Source of the DNA: Streptomyces griseosporeus | GTDB taxonomy: Bacteria > Actinomycetota > Actinomycetes > Streptomycetales > Streptomycetaceae | NCBI RefSeq assembly: GCF_014656055.1 | Contig: NZ_BNBR01000002.1 | Coordinates: 1,057,164 to 1,121,163, forward strand | Length of the DNA stretch: 64,000 nucleotides | Reading direction: 5' to 3' | In this document: positions 1 through 8,110 of the stretch, in pieces | Layout: each line of letters starts with the position of its first letter | How positions within the stretch are numbered: the first letter of the stretch is position 1 | Program-made: the position numbers and the translations under genes | Notes under the pieces: model-generated | Told to the model about the DNA's origin: nothing | Seen by the model: only the letters and a program-made list of their open reading frames with translations | The model's database searches: none

Positions 1-120
1 CGTCGCCAGTTCCGGACCGAAGGCGGTGACGTCCTCGCAGGGCTGGTGCAGAATCGGGTCGCCGAGCAGGGTGAGGGGCCGGACGCGCCCGCGGGCGCCC
101 GGGATCGAGCCGTGTCGCAT
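1..120 (-). CDS. def: Peptide deformylase, N-terminal 40 residues only
   Basis: This gene is cut by the left edge of the window, so only its first 40 codons are seen, starting from ATG at 120. The peptide contains LTLLGDPILHQPCEDVTAFG, the N-terminal strand-and-loop typical of polypeptide deformylases, which remove the formyl group from the N-terminal methionine of new proteins. The metal and catalytic motifs (GxGLAA, EGCLS, HExDH) would lie outside the window and cannot be checked. It diverges from murT across a 146-base gap that contains a GC-rich hairpin (arms 143-151 and 161-169). Family assignment rests on the N-terminus alone. Confidence 0.7.
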   Translation of the reverse strand, partial: MRHGSIPGARGRVRPLTLLGDPILHQPCEDVTAFGPELAT

Positions 121-266
121 GGCGGCAAGGGTACGGTGCCCTCGGCCCGCGCCCGCCGCGCGCGGGCCGTGGTTCGGGAGTGCGAATGGATCTCGATAGG
201 CTGAGGTCCACACCACGTGGCCGTCAGGCTTAGTCGCGGCGCGTACGCAAGGAGGATCGAGAACTG

Positions 267-1505
267 ATGGCAGGCAACTCGGACCCGCTCACGCCGCGGG
301 CCAAGCTGGCCGTGACCGCGGGCAAGGCGGTCGCTGCGGCATCGCGCGCCGCCGGACGCGGCAGCGGTTCGGTGATCGGTGGCCGGGTGGCCCTCAAGCT
401 CGACCCGGATCTGCTCGCCAAGCTCGCCCAGAACCTGGACGTCGTCCTGGTCTCGGCGACCAACGGCAAGACCACCACCACCCGGCTCATCGCCGAGGCG
501 CTGCGCGCCGCCGGCCCCGTCGTCTCCAACGCGCTCGGCGCCAACATGCCGGCCGGCATCACCTCGGCCCTCGCGGGCGGCTCGGACGCCAAGTTCGCCG
601 TCATCGAGGTCGACGAGAAGTACCTGGCCGGGGTCGCCCGGGACACCGAGCCCAAGTGCATCGCGCTGCTCAACCTCTCCCGCGACCAGCTGGACCGCGC
701 CGCCGAGACCCGCATGCTCGCCGAGAACTGGCGCGAGGGCCTGGCCGGCTCCAAGGCCGTCATCGTCGCCAACTGCGACGACCCGCTGGTGGTGTGGGCG
801 GCGTCCTCCTCCCCCAACGTGATCTGGGTCGCGGCCGGCCAGATGTGGAAGGACGACGCCTGGTCCTGCCCGTCCTGCGGCGGCGTGATGCAGCGGCCCG
901 GCGACGACTGGTTCTGCGGCGAGTGCGGCTTCCGCCGCCCCGCGCCGAGCTGGGTGCTCCACGGCGACCACGTCCTCGACCCGCACGGCTCGGCCTGGCC
1001 GATCCACCTCCAGCTGCCCGGCCGCGCCAACAAGGCCAACGCCGCCAGCTCCGCGGCCGTCGCCGCCGTCTTCGGCGTCCCGCCGCAGGTCGCGCTGGAG
1101 CGCATGTACTCCGTGCAGGCCGTCGCCGGCCGCTACGACGTCGTCCAGTTCCAGGGCCGTGACCTCAGGCTGCTGCTGGCGAAGAACCCGGCCGGCTGGC
1201 TGGAGACCTTCTCCCTGATCGACCCGCCGCCCTGCCCGGTGATCCTCTCGGTGAACGCGCGCGGCGCCGACGGCACCGACACCTCCTGGCTGTGGGACGT
1301 CGACTACACGCGGCTGACCGGTCACCCGATCTTCGTGCTCGGCGACCGCAAGCTCGACCTCGCGGTCCGTCTGGAGGTGGCCGACCAGCACTTCCAGGTC
1401 TGCGACGACCTCGACCAGGCGGTCCAGATGTGCCCGCCGGGCCGGATCGAGGTCATCGCCAACTACACCGCCTTCCAGGACCTGCGCCGCCGCGTCGGCA
1501 ACTGA
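267..1505 (+). CDS. murT: MurT, lipid II isoglutaminyl synthase, Mur-ligase subunit
   Basis: With GatD this cytoplasmic enzyme amidates the alpha-carboxyl of D-glutamate in lipid II to D-isoglutamine, a peptidoglycan modification of Gram-positive bacteria. The 412-residue protein has a Mur-ligase P-loop SATNGKTTTTRL at about residues 63-74, and a four-cysteine zinc ribbon inside the Mur domain (C201, C204, C217, C220) that is characteristic of MurT. The C-terminal DUF1727 region (about 300-405) carries TSWLWDVDY, whose Asp is the likely contributor to the shared GatD active site. An AAGGAGG ribosome site at 249-255 supports this ATG. gatD follows after 17 bases, so the two form one operon. 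Confidence 0.93.
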   Translation: MAGNSDPLTPRAKLAVTAGKAVAAASRAAGRGSGSVIGGRVALKLDPDLLAKLAQNLDVVLVSATNGKTTTTRLIAEALRAAGPVVSNALGANMPAGITSALAGGSDAKFAVIEVDEKYLAGVARDTEPKCIALLNLSRDQLDRAAETRMLAENWREGLAGSKAVIVANCDDPLVVWAASSSPNVIWVAAGQMWKDDAWSCPSCGGVMQRPGDDWFCGECGFRRPAPSWVLHGDHVLDPHGSAWPIHLQLPGRANKANAASSAAVAAVFGVPPQVALERMYSVQAVAGRYDVVQFQGRDLRLLLAKNPAGWLETFSLIDPPPCPVILSVNARGADGTDTSWLWDVDYTRLTGHPIFVLGDRKLDLAVRLEVADQHFQVCDDLDQAVQMCPPGRIEVIANYTAFQDLRRRVGN

Positions 1506-1522
1506 CACACCAGGGGACTTTC

Positions 1523-2251
1523 GTGAGCGACAACAGCCTGCGGGTCGTGTGGGTCTACCCCGACCTGCTCAGCACCTACGGCGACCAGGGCAACGTCCTC
1601 GTCGTCGAGCGCCGCGCGCGGCAGCGCGGCCTGGACGTGGCCCGTCTCGACGTGCGCAGCGACCAGCCGATCCCGACGTCCGGGGACATCTACCTGATCG
1701 GCGGCGGCGAGGACCGCCCGCAGCGGCTCGCGGCCGAGCGGCTGCGCCGCGACGGCGGGCTGCAGCGGGCGGTCGACAACGGCGCGATCGTCTTCTCCGT
1801 CTGCGCCGGCTACCAGATCCTCGGCCACGAGTTCATCAACGACCTCGGCCAGCGCGAGCCCGGCCTCGGCCTGCTCGACGTCGTCTCGGTGCGCGGCGAG
1901 GGCGCCCGCTGCGTCGGTGACGTCCTCGGCGACATCGATCCGCAGCTCGGCCTGCCCCCGCTGACCGGCTTCGAGAACCACCAGGGCGTCACCCACCTCG
2001 GCCCCACCGCCCGCGCCTTCGCCAACGTCCGCTTCGGCAACGGCAACGGCACCGGGGACGGCACGGAGGGCGCGTACAACGGCACCGTCTTCGGCACGTA
2101 CATGCACGGGCCGGTGCTCGCCCGCAACCCGCTCATCGCGGACCTGCTGCTGAAGCTGGCCCTCGATGTGAACGCGCTGCCGCCGACCGACGACCGCTGG
2201 TACGAGGCGCTGCGCAACGAGCGCATCGCGGCCGCTCAGCAGCCGGCGTGA
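1523..2251 (+). CDS. gatD: GatD, glutamine amidotransferase subunit of lipid II isoglutaminyl synthase
   Basis: This is the class I glutamine amidotransferase-like partner of MurT. It hydrolyses glutamine and passes ammonia to MurT for lipid II amidation. The 242-residue protein begins at GTG 1523, 17 bases after murT. It has the nucleophile Cys94 in VCAGYQ and a catalytic His195 in TYMHGPVLARNP, at positions close to those known for GatD enzymes. There is no third catalytic Glu after the His, as expected because MurT supplies the acid. A short Gly/Asn-rich insert (FGNGNGTGDG, about 171-180) lies before the final lobe. An upstream in-frame extension overlapping murT is rejected in favour of this start. 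Confidence 0.92.
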   Translation: MSDNSLRVVWVYPDLLSTYGDQGNVLVVERRARQRGLDVARLDVRSDQPIPTSGDIYLIGGGEDRPQRLAAERLRRDGGLQRAVDNGAIVFSVCAGYQILGHEFINDLGQREPGLGLLDVVSVRGEGARCVGDVLGDIDPQLGLPPLTGFENHQGVTHLGPTARAFANVRFGNGNGTGDGTEGAYNGTVFGTYMHGPVLARNPLIADLLLKLALDVNALPPTDDRWYEALRNERIAAAQQPA

Positions 2252-2452
2252 CCCGCCCGGGCAACCCTTGCGCAACCCCGGTTTCGGCCGGGGTTCACGG
2301 GCCCGTCTGATGCCTCGTCCGCACAGGTGAGCGGGGCATTCCAGCAGGCGGACGCGTGGTGCTCCCCCGCCCCCCGATACCGCTAGGGTGGCGGGGATCG
2401 AGCCGGACAGCGCGGTCCGGTCCCGGCCCACGTGGAGAAGGTTTTTCGGGCT

Positions 2453-3478
2453 ATGCGCATTGGTGTCCTCACGTCCGGCGGCGACTGCCCCGGCCTGAAC
2501 GCCGTCATCCGGTCCGTCGTGCACCGCGCCGTGGCCGACCACGGCGACGAGGTCATCGGCTTCCGGGACGGCTGGAAAGGCCTCCTGGAGTGCGACTACC
2601 TCAAGCTCGACCTCGACGCGGTCGGCGGCATCCTCGCCCGCGGCGGCACGATCCTCGGTTCGTCCCGGGTCCAGCCCTCCCATCTGCGGGACGGCGTGGA
2701 GCGGGCCAAGGGGCACGTCCGTGACCTCGGCCTGGACGCGATCATCCCGATCGGCGGCGAGGGCACGCTCAAGGCGGCCCGGCTGATGTCCGACGCGGGT
2801 CTGCCGGTGGTGGGCGTGCCGAAGACCATCGACAACGACATCGCCGTCACCGACGTCACCTTCGGCTTCGACACGGCCGTCGGTGTGGCGACGGAGGCCC
2901 TGGACCGGCTCAAGACCACCGCCGAGTCCCACCAGCGCGTCCTGGTCGTCGAGGTCATGGGCCGGCACACCGGCTGGATCGCCCTGCACTCCGGCATGGC
3001 GGCCGGCGCGCACGCCATCGTCGTCCCCGAGCGGCCCTTCGACATCGAGGAGCTGGCCGAGCGCGTCGGCGAGCGGTTCTCGGCGGGCAAGCGGTTCGCC
3101 ATCGTCGTCGCCGCGGAAGGCGCCAAGCCGAAGCCCGGGTCCATGGAGTTCGACGAGGGCGGCAAGGACATCTACGGCCACGAGCGGTTCGCCGGGATCG
3201 CCCGGCAGCTGTCGGTCGAACTGGAGCGGCGGCTCGGCAAGGAGGCCCGGCCGGTCATCCTCGGGCATGTGCAGCGCGGTGGCACCCCGACCGCCTACGA
3301 CCGGGTCCTCGCGACGCGGTTCGGCTGGCACGCGGTGGAGGCGGTGCAGCGGGGCGAGTTCGGGATGATGACGGCGCTGCGGGGCACCGACATCGTGATG
3401 GTGTCGCTGGCGGAGGCCGTCAAGACGCTCAAGACCGTTCCGGAGGAGCGGTACGCCGAAGCGGAGTGCGTGCTCTAG
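2453..3478 (+). CDS. pfkA: ATP-dependent 6-phosphofructokinase (PfkA family)
   Basis: This enzyme phosphorylates fructose 6-phosphate to the 1,6-bisphosphate in glycolysis. The 341-residue protein shows the family motifs in order: nucleotide-binding GVLTSGGDCPGLNAVI at the N-terminus, IGGEGTLKAA, the catalytic PKTIDNDI, EVMGRHTGWIA for sugar-phosphate binding, and LGHVQRGGTPTAYDR near the C-terminus. The Gly after GGE is in line with ATP-using rather than pyrophosphate-using enzymes. ATG at 2453 is chosen over the in-frame GTG at 2432 because it starts the conserved first strand directly, with GGAGAAGG just upstream. Streptomyces usually carry several pfkA paralogues; which one this is cannot be settled here. 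Confidence 0.95.
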   Translation: MRIGVLTSGGDCPGLNAVIRSVVHRAVADHGDEVIGFRDGWKGLLECDYLKLDLDAVGGILARGGTILGSSRVQPSHLRDGVERAKGHVRDLGLDAIIPIGGEGTLKAARLMSDAGLPVVGVPKTIDNDIAVTDVTFGFDTAVGVATEALDRLKTTAESHQRVLVVEVMGRHTGWIALHSGMAAGAHAIVVPERPFDIEELAERVGERFSAGKRFAIVVAAEGAKPKPGSMEFDEGGKDIYGHERFAGIARQLSVELERRLGKEARPVILGHVQRGGTPTAYDRVLATRFGWHAVEAVQRGEFGMMTALRGTDIVMVSLAEAVKTLKTVPEERYAEAECVL

Positions 3479-3496
3479 CCGCGCCTTCCCCTTCCC

Positions 3497-3524
3497 CACC
3501 CCGGTCACGGACGTGGCCGGGGTG
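3497..3524 (+). terminator. Hairpin after pfkA
   Basis: Arms CACCCCGG (3497-3504) and CCGGGGTG (3517-3524) pair perfectly, and pairing continues inward with one T-G wobble to a four-base loop. It lies 18 bases past the pfkA stop with no following U-run, as is common for Streptomyces terminators. Confidence 0.65.
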
Positions 3525-3581
3525 CGCCGTAACCTGAGTGCGGACAGAAACCGCACAACCCCATGAATCAGGAGCCGGCGG

Positions 3582-4541
3582 ATGGATCACAGCGGGCACG
3601 GCATGACCATGGATCTGCCGCCGTTCACGCTGGGGCGGGGGCTTCAGTGGTCCGCGGACCCGTTCTTCCTCGTGGCCTGCCTGCTCGGGCTGGCCCTGTA
3701 CGGGTGGGGTGTCGTGCGGCTGAGGCGGCGCGGCGACGCCTGGCCGGTATCCCGGACGGTGTCGTACGTCGTCGGTGTGCTCACCGTCGGGCTGATGATG
3801 TGCACCAGGCTGAACGACTACGGCATGGTCATGTTCAGCGTGCACATGGTCCAGCACATGGTGATCAGCATGCTGTCGCCGATCCTCGTGCTGCTCGGCG
3901 CCCCGATCACGCTGGCGCTGCGCGCGCTGCCGGTGGCGGGGCGGGGCCGCAAGGGCCCCCGGGAGCTGCTGCTCGCCCTGCTGCACAGCCGCTACATGCG
4001 GATCATCACGCACCCCGTGTTCACGATCCCGCTGTTCATCGCGAGCCTGTACGCCCTGTACTTCACGCCGCTGTTCGACTTCCTGATGGGCTCCAGGACG
4101 GGGCACGCGGCGATGATGGTGCACTTCCTCGCCGTCGGCGTGGTGTTCTTCTGGCCGATCATCGGCGTCGACCCGGGCCCGCACCGGCCCGGGTACCTGA
4201 TGCGGATGCTGGAGCTGTTCGCGGGCATGCCGTTCCACGCGTTCTTCGGCATCGCGCTGATGATGGCGTCCACGCCGATGGTCGACACCTTCCGCAACCC
4301 GCCCGCCTCGCTCGGCATCGACGCGCTCTCCGACCAGAACGCGGCCGGCGGCATCGCGTGGGCGTTCAGCGAGATCCCGTCCGTGCTGGTGCTGATCGCG
4401 CTGCTGTTCCAGTGGTACGGCTCCGAGCAGCGGCAGGCCCGCCGCAAGGACCGCGCCGCGGACCGCGACGGCGACAAGGAGCTGGAGGCGTACAACGCCT
4501 ATCTGGCCTCGCTGAACGCACAGGGCCGGTCGGAAGCCTAG
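3582..4541 (+). CDS. CtaG-type cytochrome c oxidase assembly membrane protein
   Basis: This is a 319-residue integral membrane protein of the caa3-type CtaG family, whose members assist copper insertion or assembly of heme-copper oxidases. It has a His/Met-rich start (MDHSGHGMTMD) that could bind copper, and about seven hydrophobic segments. Family-like stretches include MFSVHMVQHMVISMLSP and PIIGVDPGPHRPGY, with His residues inside the membrane. The C-terminus is charged and cytoplasmic. A small membrane protein follows 59 bases later, probably in the same transcript. No oxidase subunit genes are nearby, so the oxidase partner is unknown. Confidence 0.85.
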   Translation: MDHSGHGMTMDLPPFTLGRGLQWSADPFFLVACLLGLALYGWGVVRLRRRGDAWPVSRTVSYVVGVLTVGLMMCTRLNDYGMVMFSVHMVQHMVISMLSPILVLLGAPITLALRALPVAGRGRKGPRELLLALLHSRYMRIITHPVFTIPLFIASLYALYFTPLFDFLMGSRTGHAAMMVHFLAVGVVFFWPIIGVDPGPHRPGYLMRMLELFAGMPFHAFFGIALMMASTPMVDTFRNPPASLGIDALSDQNAAGGIAWAFSEIPSVLVLIALLFQWYGSEQRQARRKDRAADRDGDKELEAYNAYLASLNAQGRSEA

Positions 4542-4600
4542 GTGGGCGGCCCGGAGCCGGGGCACCATGGAGGGGTGCCGACCCTGAGGAGGGTGTTGCG

Positions 4601-4783
4601 ATGCCCGGATCCATGCCCGGTTCCACGCCCGGTTCCACGAAGACCATGGGAGCGATCACCATCGGCGGGCTCGTCGTCGTGACGGCCTACACGGTGGCCC
4701 TCGGCAGCAACGGCTGGCTGTGGTTCGGCTGGGTCGTGCTCGGCCTGATCACGCTGGGGATGATCGCCACGCGCAGCGCCTGA
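4601..4783 (+). CDS. Small two-helix membrane protein, unknown function
   Basis: This is a 60-residue protein with a Met/Pro/Gly/Ser repeat at the N-terminus (PGSMPGSTPGST), then two hydrophobic helices (about residues 19-36 and 41-56) separated by GSNGW. A GAGGAGGG ribosome site lies about 8 bases before the ATG, which makes expression likely. It follows the CtaG-like gene on the same strand and converges on the LytS-like kinase, whose stop is 12 bases further on. I do not recognise a functional family. Its position suggests a link with respiratory-chain assembly, but nothing else supports that. Confidence 0.7.
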   Translation: MPGSMPGSTPGSTKTMGAITIGGLVVVTAYTVALGSNGWLWFGWVVLGLITLGMIATRSA

Positions 4784-4795
4784 GGCACGTCCGGC

Positions 4796-6001
4796 TCAGG
4801 GGCGGTCGATCCGCCCCGCGGTGTGCACGCCCGGCTGGTATTTCGGCAGCCGGGCGGTGATCTTCATGCCTGCGCCGGGGGCGGTCTCGATGACGAGGCC
4901 GTGGTCGTCGCCGTACACCTGGCGGAGCCGGTCGTCGACGTTGGACAGGCCGATCCCGCCGGACGGGCTGACCTCGCCGGCCAGGATGCGGCGCAGCAGG
5001 GCGGGGTCCATGCCGGCGCCGTCGTCCTCGATGACGACGAGCGCCTCGGCGCCCGCGTCCTGCGCGGTGATCTGGATGTGGCACTTGTCCGTCTTGCCTT
5101 CGAGGCCGTGCTTGACGGCGTTCTCCACGAGGGGCTGCAGGCACAGGAACGGCAGCGCGACCGGCAGCACCTCGGGGGCGATCTGCAGGGTGACGGACAG
5201 GCGGTCGCCGAAGCGGGCCCGGACCAGTGCCAGGTAGTGGTCGATGGCGTGCAGCTCGTCGGCGAGCGTGGTGAAGTCGCCGTGCCGGCGGAACGAGTAG
5301 CGGGTGAAGTCGGCGAACTCCAGCAGCAGCTCCCGGGCGCGTTCGGGGTCGGTGCGGACGAAGGACGCGATCACCGCGAGCGAGTTGAAGATGAAGTGCG
5401 GGGATATCTGCGCCCGCAGCGCCTTGATCTCGGCCTCGATGAGCCGGGTGCGGGAGTCGTCGAGGTCGGCCAGCTCCAGCTGCACGGACACCCAGCGGGC
5501 GACCTCCCCCGCGGCCCGCACCAGCACCGCGGACTCCCGGGGCGCGCACGCGACGAGCGCGCCGTGCACGCGGTCGTCGACGGTGAGCGGGGCGACCACC
5601 GCCCAGCGCACCGGGCAGTCGGGTGTGTCGCAGTCGAGGCGGAACGCCTCGCCGCGGCCGGTCTCCAGCGGCCCGGCCAGCCGTTCCAGCACCTCGGCGC
5701 GGTGGTGGGCGCCGACGCCGTCCCAGACCAGGACCCGCCGGTCGTCGGTGAGGCACAGGGCGTCCGTGCCGAGCAGCGAGCGCAGCCGGCGGGCCGACTT
5801 GCGGGCGGTCTCCTCGGTCAGCCCGGCCCGCAGCGGCGGCGCGGCGAGGGAGGCGGTGTGCAGGGTCTGGAAGGTGGCGTGTTCGACCGGGGTGCCCAGC
5901 TCGCCGGGCGCCTCGGGGTGCGCGGTGCGCCGGCCGAGCCAGAAGCCGATCCCCAGCAGCGGCAGTACGGCGACCAACAGTCCGGCGAGGAAGTCGCTCA
6001 C
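4796..6001 (-). CDS. LytS-like sensor histidine kinase with GAF-like input domain
   Basis: This is a membrane-anchored histidine kinase of 401 residues. It has one N-terminal transmembrane helix (about residues 4-23), a GAF-like region (about 60-170), then a His_kinase/HATPase module of the LytS/YehU class. The phospho-acceptor is H202 in ISPHFIFNSL, the N-box is LVENAVKHGL (N294), and GIGLSNVDDRLR is the G-box. GTG at 6001 overlaps the symporter stop by four bases (GTGA), so translation is probably coupled. The partner response regulator is the LytTR gene at the head of the same leftward operon. The operon resembles LytS/LytTR pairs that sense a nutrient and control its uptake. Confidence 0.9.
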   Translation of the reverse strand: MSDFLAGLLVAVLPLLGIGFWLGRRTAHPEAPGELGTPVEHATFQTLHTASLAAPPLRAGLTEETARKSARRLRSLLGTDALCLTDDRRVLVWDGVGAHHRAEVLERLAGPLETGRGEAFRLDCDTPDCPVRWAVVAPLTVDDRVHGALVACAPRESAVLVRAAGEVARWVSVQLELADLDDSRTRLIEAEIKALRAQISPHFIFNSLAVIASFVRTDPERARELLLEFADFTRYSFRRHGDFTTLADELHAIDHYLALVRARFGDRLSVTLQIAPEVLPVALPFLCLQPLVENAVKHGLEGKTDKCHIQITAQDAGAEALVVIEDDGAGMDPALLRRILAGEVSPSGGIGLSNVDDRLRQVYGDDHGLVIETAPGAGMKITARLPKYQPGVHTAGRIDRP

Positions 6002-7725
6002 GGGGTCGTCACCTCCGTGCGGACCTCCGTGCGCAGCTCTTCCGGCAGGTGGAAGCGGGCCAGGATGGCCGCCGTGCCGGCCGGGACGCGGCCCGGCGTG
6101 GCCAGGGAGACCAGGATCATGGTGAGGAAGCCCAGCGGCACCGACCACAGGGCGGGCCAGGCGAGCAGGGCGTGGGCGGCGCCGGTGCCGGGGAAGCCGG
6201 CCATGGTGGCGGCGACCGCGGCGAACGCCGTGCCGCCGCCGACGAGCATGCCGGCCGCGGCGCCGGGCGGGGTGAGCCGGCGCCACCAGATGCCGAGGAC
6301 GAGCAGCGGGCAGAACGACGACGCCGACACCGCGAAGGCGAGCCCGACGGCGTCGGCCACCGGCAGCCCGCCGACCAGGGCGCTCGCCGCGAGCGGTACG
6401 GCCATGGCGATGACCGTGCCGAGCCGGAAGTGCCGGACGCCGCGCGAGGGCAGCACGTCCTGGGTGAGGACGCCGGCGACGGCCATGGTGAGCCCGGAGG
6501 CGGTGGACAGGAACGCCGCGAAGGCGCCTCCGGCGATCAGCGCGCCGAGGAGGTCGCCGCCGGTGCCGCCGAGCATGCGGCCGGGCAGGAGGAGGACGGC
6601 GGCGTCGGCGTCGCCGCTGAGGGTGAGTTCGGGGGCGTAGAGGCGGCCGAGGGCGCCGTAGACGGGTGGCAGCAGGTAGAAGGCGCCGATCAGGGCGAGC
6701 ACGGCGACGGTGGTGCGGCGGGCGGCGACGCCGTGCGGGCTGGTGTAGAAGCGGACGACGACGTGCGGCAGGCCCATGGTGCCGAGGAAGGTGGCGAGGA
6801 TCAGCCCGTACGTGGCGTACAGCGGCCGTTCCTCGCGGCTCTCGGCGCGCGAGGGGGCGAGGGCACCGCCGGGGGCGCGGTCGGCGGCGGGGACGGGGGT
6901 GCCGCGGTCGAAGGTCAGCTCGGTGCCCCGCTCGATGCGGTGGGTGCCGGGGGGCAGGGTGAGCCGGGTGCCGTCGTGGGGGCGGCCGTCCACCGTGCCG
7001 TCGACGGTGACGGTGAGCGGGCGCCCGAGCTTCAGGTCGACACGGTCGTCGACGCGGACGATCCGCTGCTCGCGGAAGCCTGCCGGTTCCTCGAAGGCGT
7101 GCCGGGGCGCGCCGTCGGCCTGCCAGGCGGCGATCAGGAAGAGCGCGGGGACGAGCAGGGCGGTGAGCTTCAGCCAGTACTGGAAGGCCTGGACGAAGGT
7201 GATGCTGCGCATGCCGCCCGCGGCGACGGTCGCGGTGACCACGGCGGCGACGATGACCCCGCCGAGCCAGTCGGGCGCCCCGGTCAGCACGGACAGCGTC
7301 AGTCCGGCGCCCTGCAGCTGGGGCAGCAGGTAGAGCCAGCCGACGCCGACGACGAAGGCGCCCGCGAGCCGCCGTACCGCCTGGGAGGCGAGCCGGGCCT
7401 CGGCGAAGTCGGGCAGGGTGTAGGCGCCGGAGCGGCGCAGCGGGGCGGCGACGAAGAGGAGCAGGACGAGGTATCCGGCGGTGTAGCCGACCGGGTACCA
7501 GAGCATGTCGGGGCCCTGCACGAGGACCAGTCCGGCGATGCCGAGGAAAGAGGCGGCGGAGAGGTACTCGCCGCTGATGGCGGCGGCGTTGAGGCGGGGG
7601 CCGACGGTGCGGGAGGCGACGTAGAAGTCGGAGGTGGTGCGGGATATGCGCAGGCCGAAGGCGCCGACGAGGACGGTGGCGACGACGACGAGGGCGACGG
7701 CGGGGACGGCGTAGCTGGGGTTCAT
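5998..7725 (-). CDS. Sodium:solute symporter (SSS family, ActP-like)
   Basis: This 575-residue inner-membrane transporter has about 13 predicted helices and SSS-type motifs, including ISGEYLSAASFLGIAG in the second helix and GAFAAFLSTASGLTMAVAG late in the protein. It most resembles the acetate/pyruvate (ActP/MctC-like) branch, so a small organic acid is the likely substrate. A hydrophilic insert of roughly 100 residues (about 205-300, with FDRGTPVPAADRAPGG) breaks the helix pattern and is unusual for the family. It lies in an operon with a small membrane protein, as yjcH-actP does, and with LytS/LytTR proteins that probably regulate it. Confidence 0.88.
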   Translation of the reverse strand: MNPSYAVPAVALVVVATVLVGAFGLRISRTTSDFYVASRTVGPRLNAAAISGEYLSAASFLGIAGLVLVQGPDMLWYPVGYTAGYLVLLLFVAAPLRRSGAYTLPDFAEARLASQAVRRLAGAFVVGVGWLYLLPQLQGAGLTLSVLTGAPDWLGGVIVAAVVTATVAAGGMRSITFVQAFQYWLKLTALLVPALFLIAAWQADGAPRHAFEEPAGFREQRIVRVDDRVDLKLGRPLTVTVDGTVDGRPHDGTRLTLPPGTHRIERGTELTFDRGTPVPAADRAPGGALAPSRAESREERPLYATYGLILATFLGTMGLPHVVVRFYTSPHGVAARRTTVAVLALIGAFYLLPPVYGALGRLYAPELTLSGDADAAVLLLPGRMLGGTGGDLLGALIAGGAFAAFLSTASGLTMAVAGVLTQDVLPSRGVRHFRLGTVIAMAVPLAASALVGGLPVADAVGLAFAVSASSFCPLLVLGIWWRRLTPPGAAAGMLVGGGTAFAAVAATMAGFPGTGAAHALLAWPALWSVPLGFLTMILVSLATPGRVPAGTAAILARFHLPEELRTEVRTEVTTP

Positions 7726-7745
7726 CGGGGCGGTTCACCCATGGC

Positions 7746-8108
7746 TCACCGGTCCTCGACCAGCCGCACCAGGTCCCGTTCGTTGCGTTCGGCGCGGCGG
7801 ACGTACCAGCGGGCGAGCAGCACGAGCGGGGCGTACAGGCAGAAGCCGAGGACGGCCCACTCCAGGCGGCGGGCGTCGGGCAGGGCGGCGAACAGCAGCG
7901 GCAGCGGGCCGACCAGCAGGGCGAGGACGGCGAAGACGGTGAGGGCGGCGCGCAGTTGGGCGCGCATCAGGGAGCGGACGTAGGTGTGGCCGAGCGTGGT
8001 CTGCTCGTCGATCTCGGTGCGGGGGCGGTGTGGTCGTCCCGGGGCGCGGCGGGTGCGGCGGGGCGGGCCGGTGACGAGGACGCGGCGTTCGGTGGGGTCG
8101 GCCGGCAC
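7746..8108 (-). CDS. Small membrane protein paired with the symporter
   Basis: This 120-residue protein has a basic, Arg-rich N-terminus (about 40 residues), then two hydrophobic helices (about 56-74 and 84-101), and a charged C-terminus RRAERNERDLVRLVEDR. This layout resembles the small DUF485/YjcH partners encoded beside acetate symporters, although sequence similarity is too weak to state. The GTG start at 8108 lies 2 bases after the LytTR stop, and the symporter starts 20 bases downstream. The operon position supports a role as a symporter accessory subunit. A shorter product starting at the internal ATG (MRAQLRAAL) is also possible. Confidence 0.7.
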   Translation of the reverse strand: MPADPTERRVLVTGPPRRTRRAPGRPHRPRTEIDEQTTLGHTYVRSLMRAQLRAALTVFAVLALLVGPLPLLFAALPDARRLEWAVLGFCLYAPLVLLARWYVRRAERNERDLVRLVEDR

Positions 8109-8110
8109 GG

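Noticed and set aside
1292..1522. Longer N-terminus for GatD overlapping murT
   Set aside because: It would add about 77 Arg/Pro-rich residues with no family match. GTG 1523 begins the conserved domain.
1463..3556. Long open frame opposite gatD and pfkA
   Set aside because: It is antisense to two well-identified genes. Long antisense frames are expected in high-GC DNA, and the product is low-complexity (Arg/Ala/Gly-rich).
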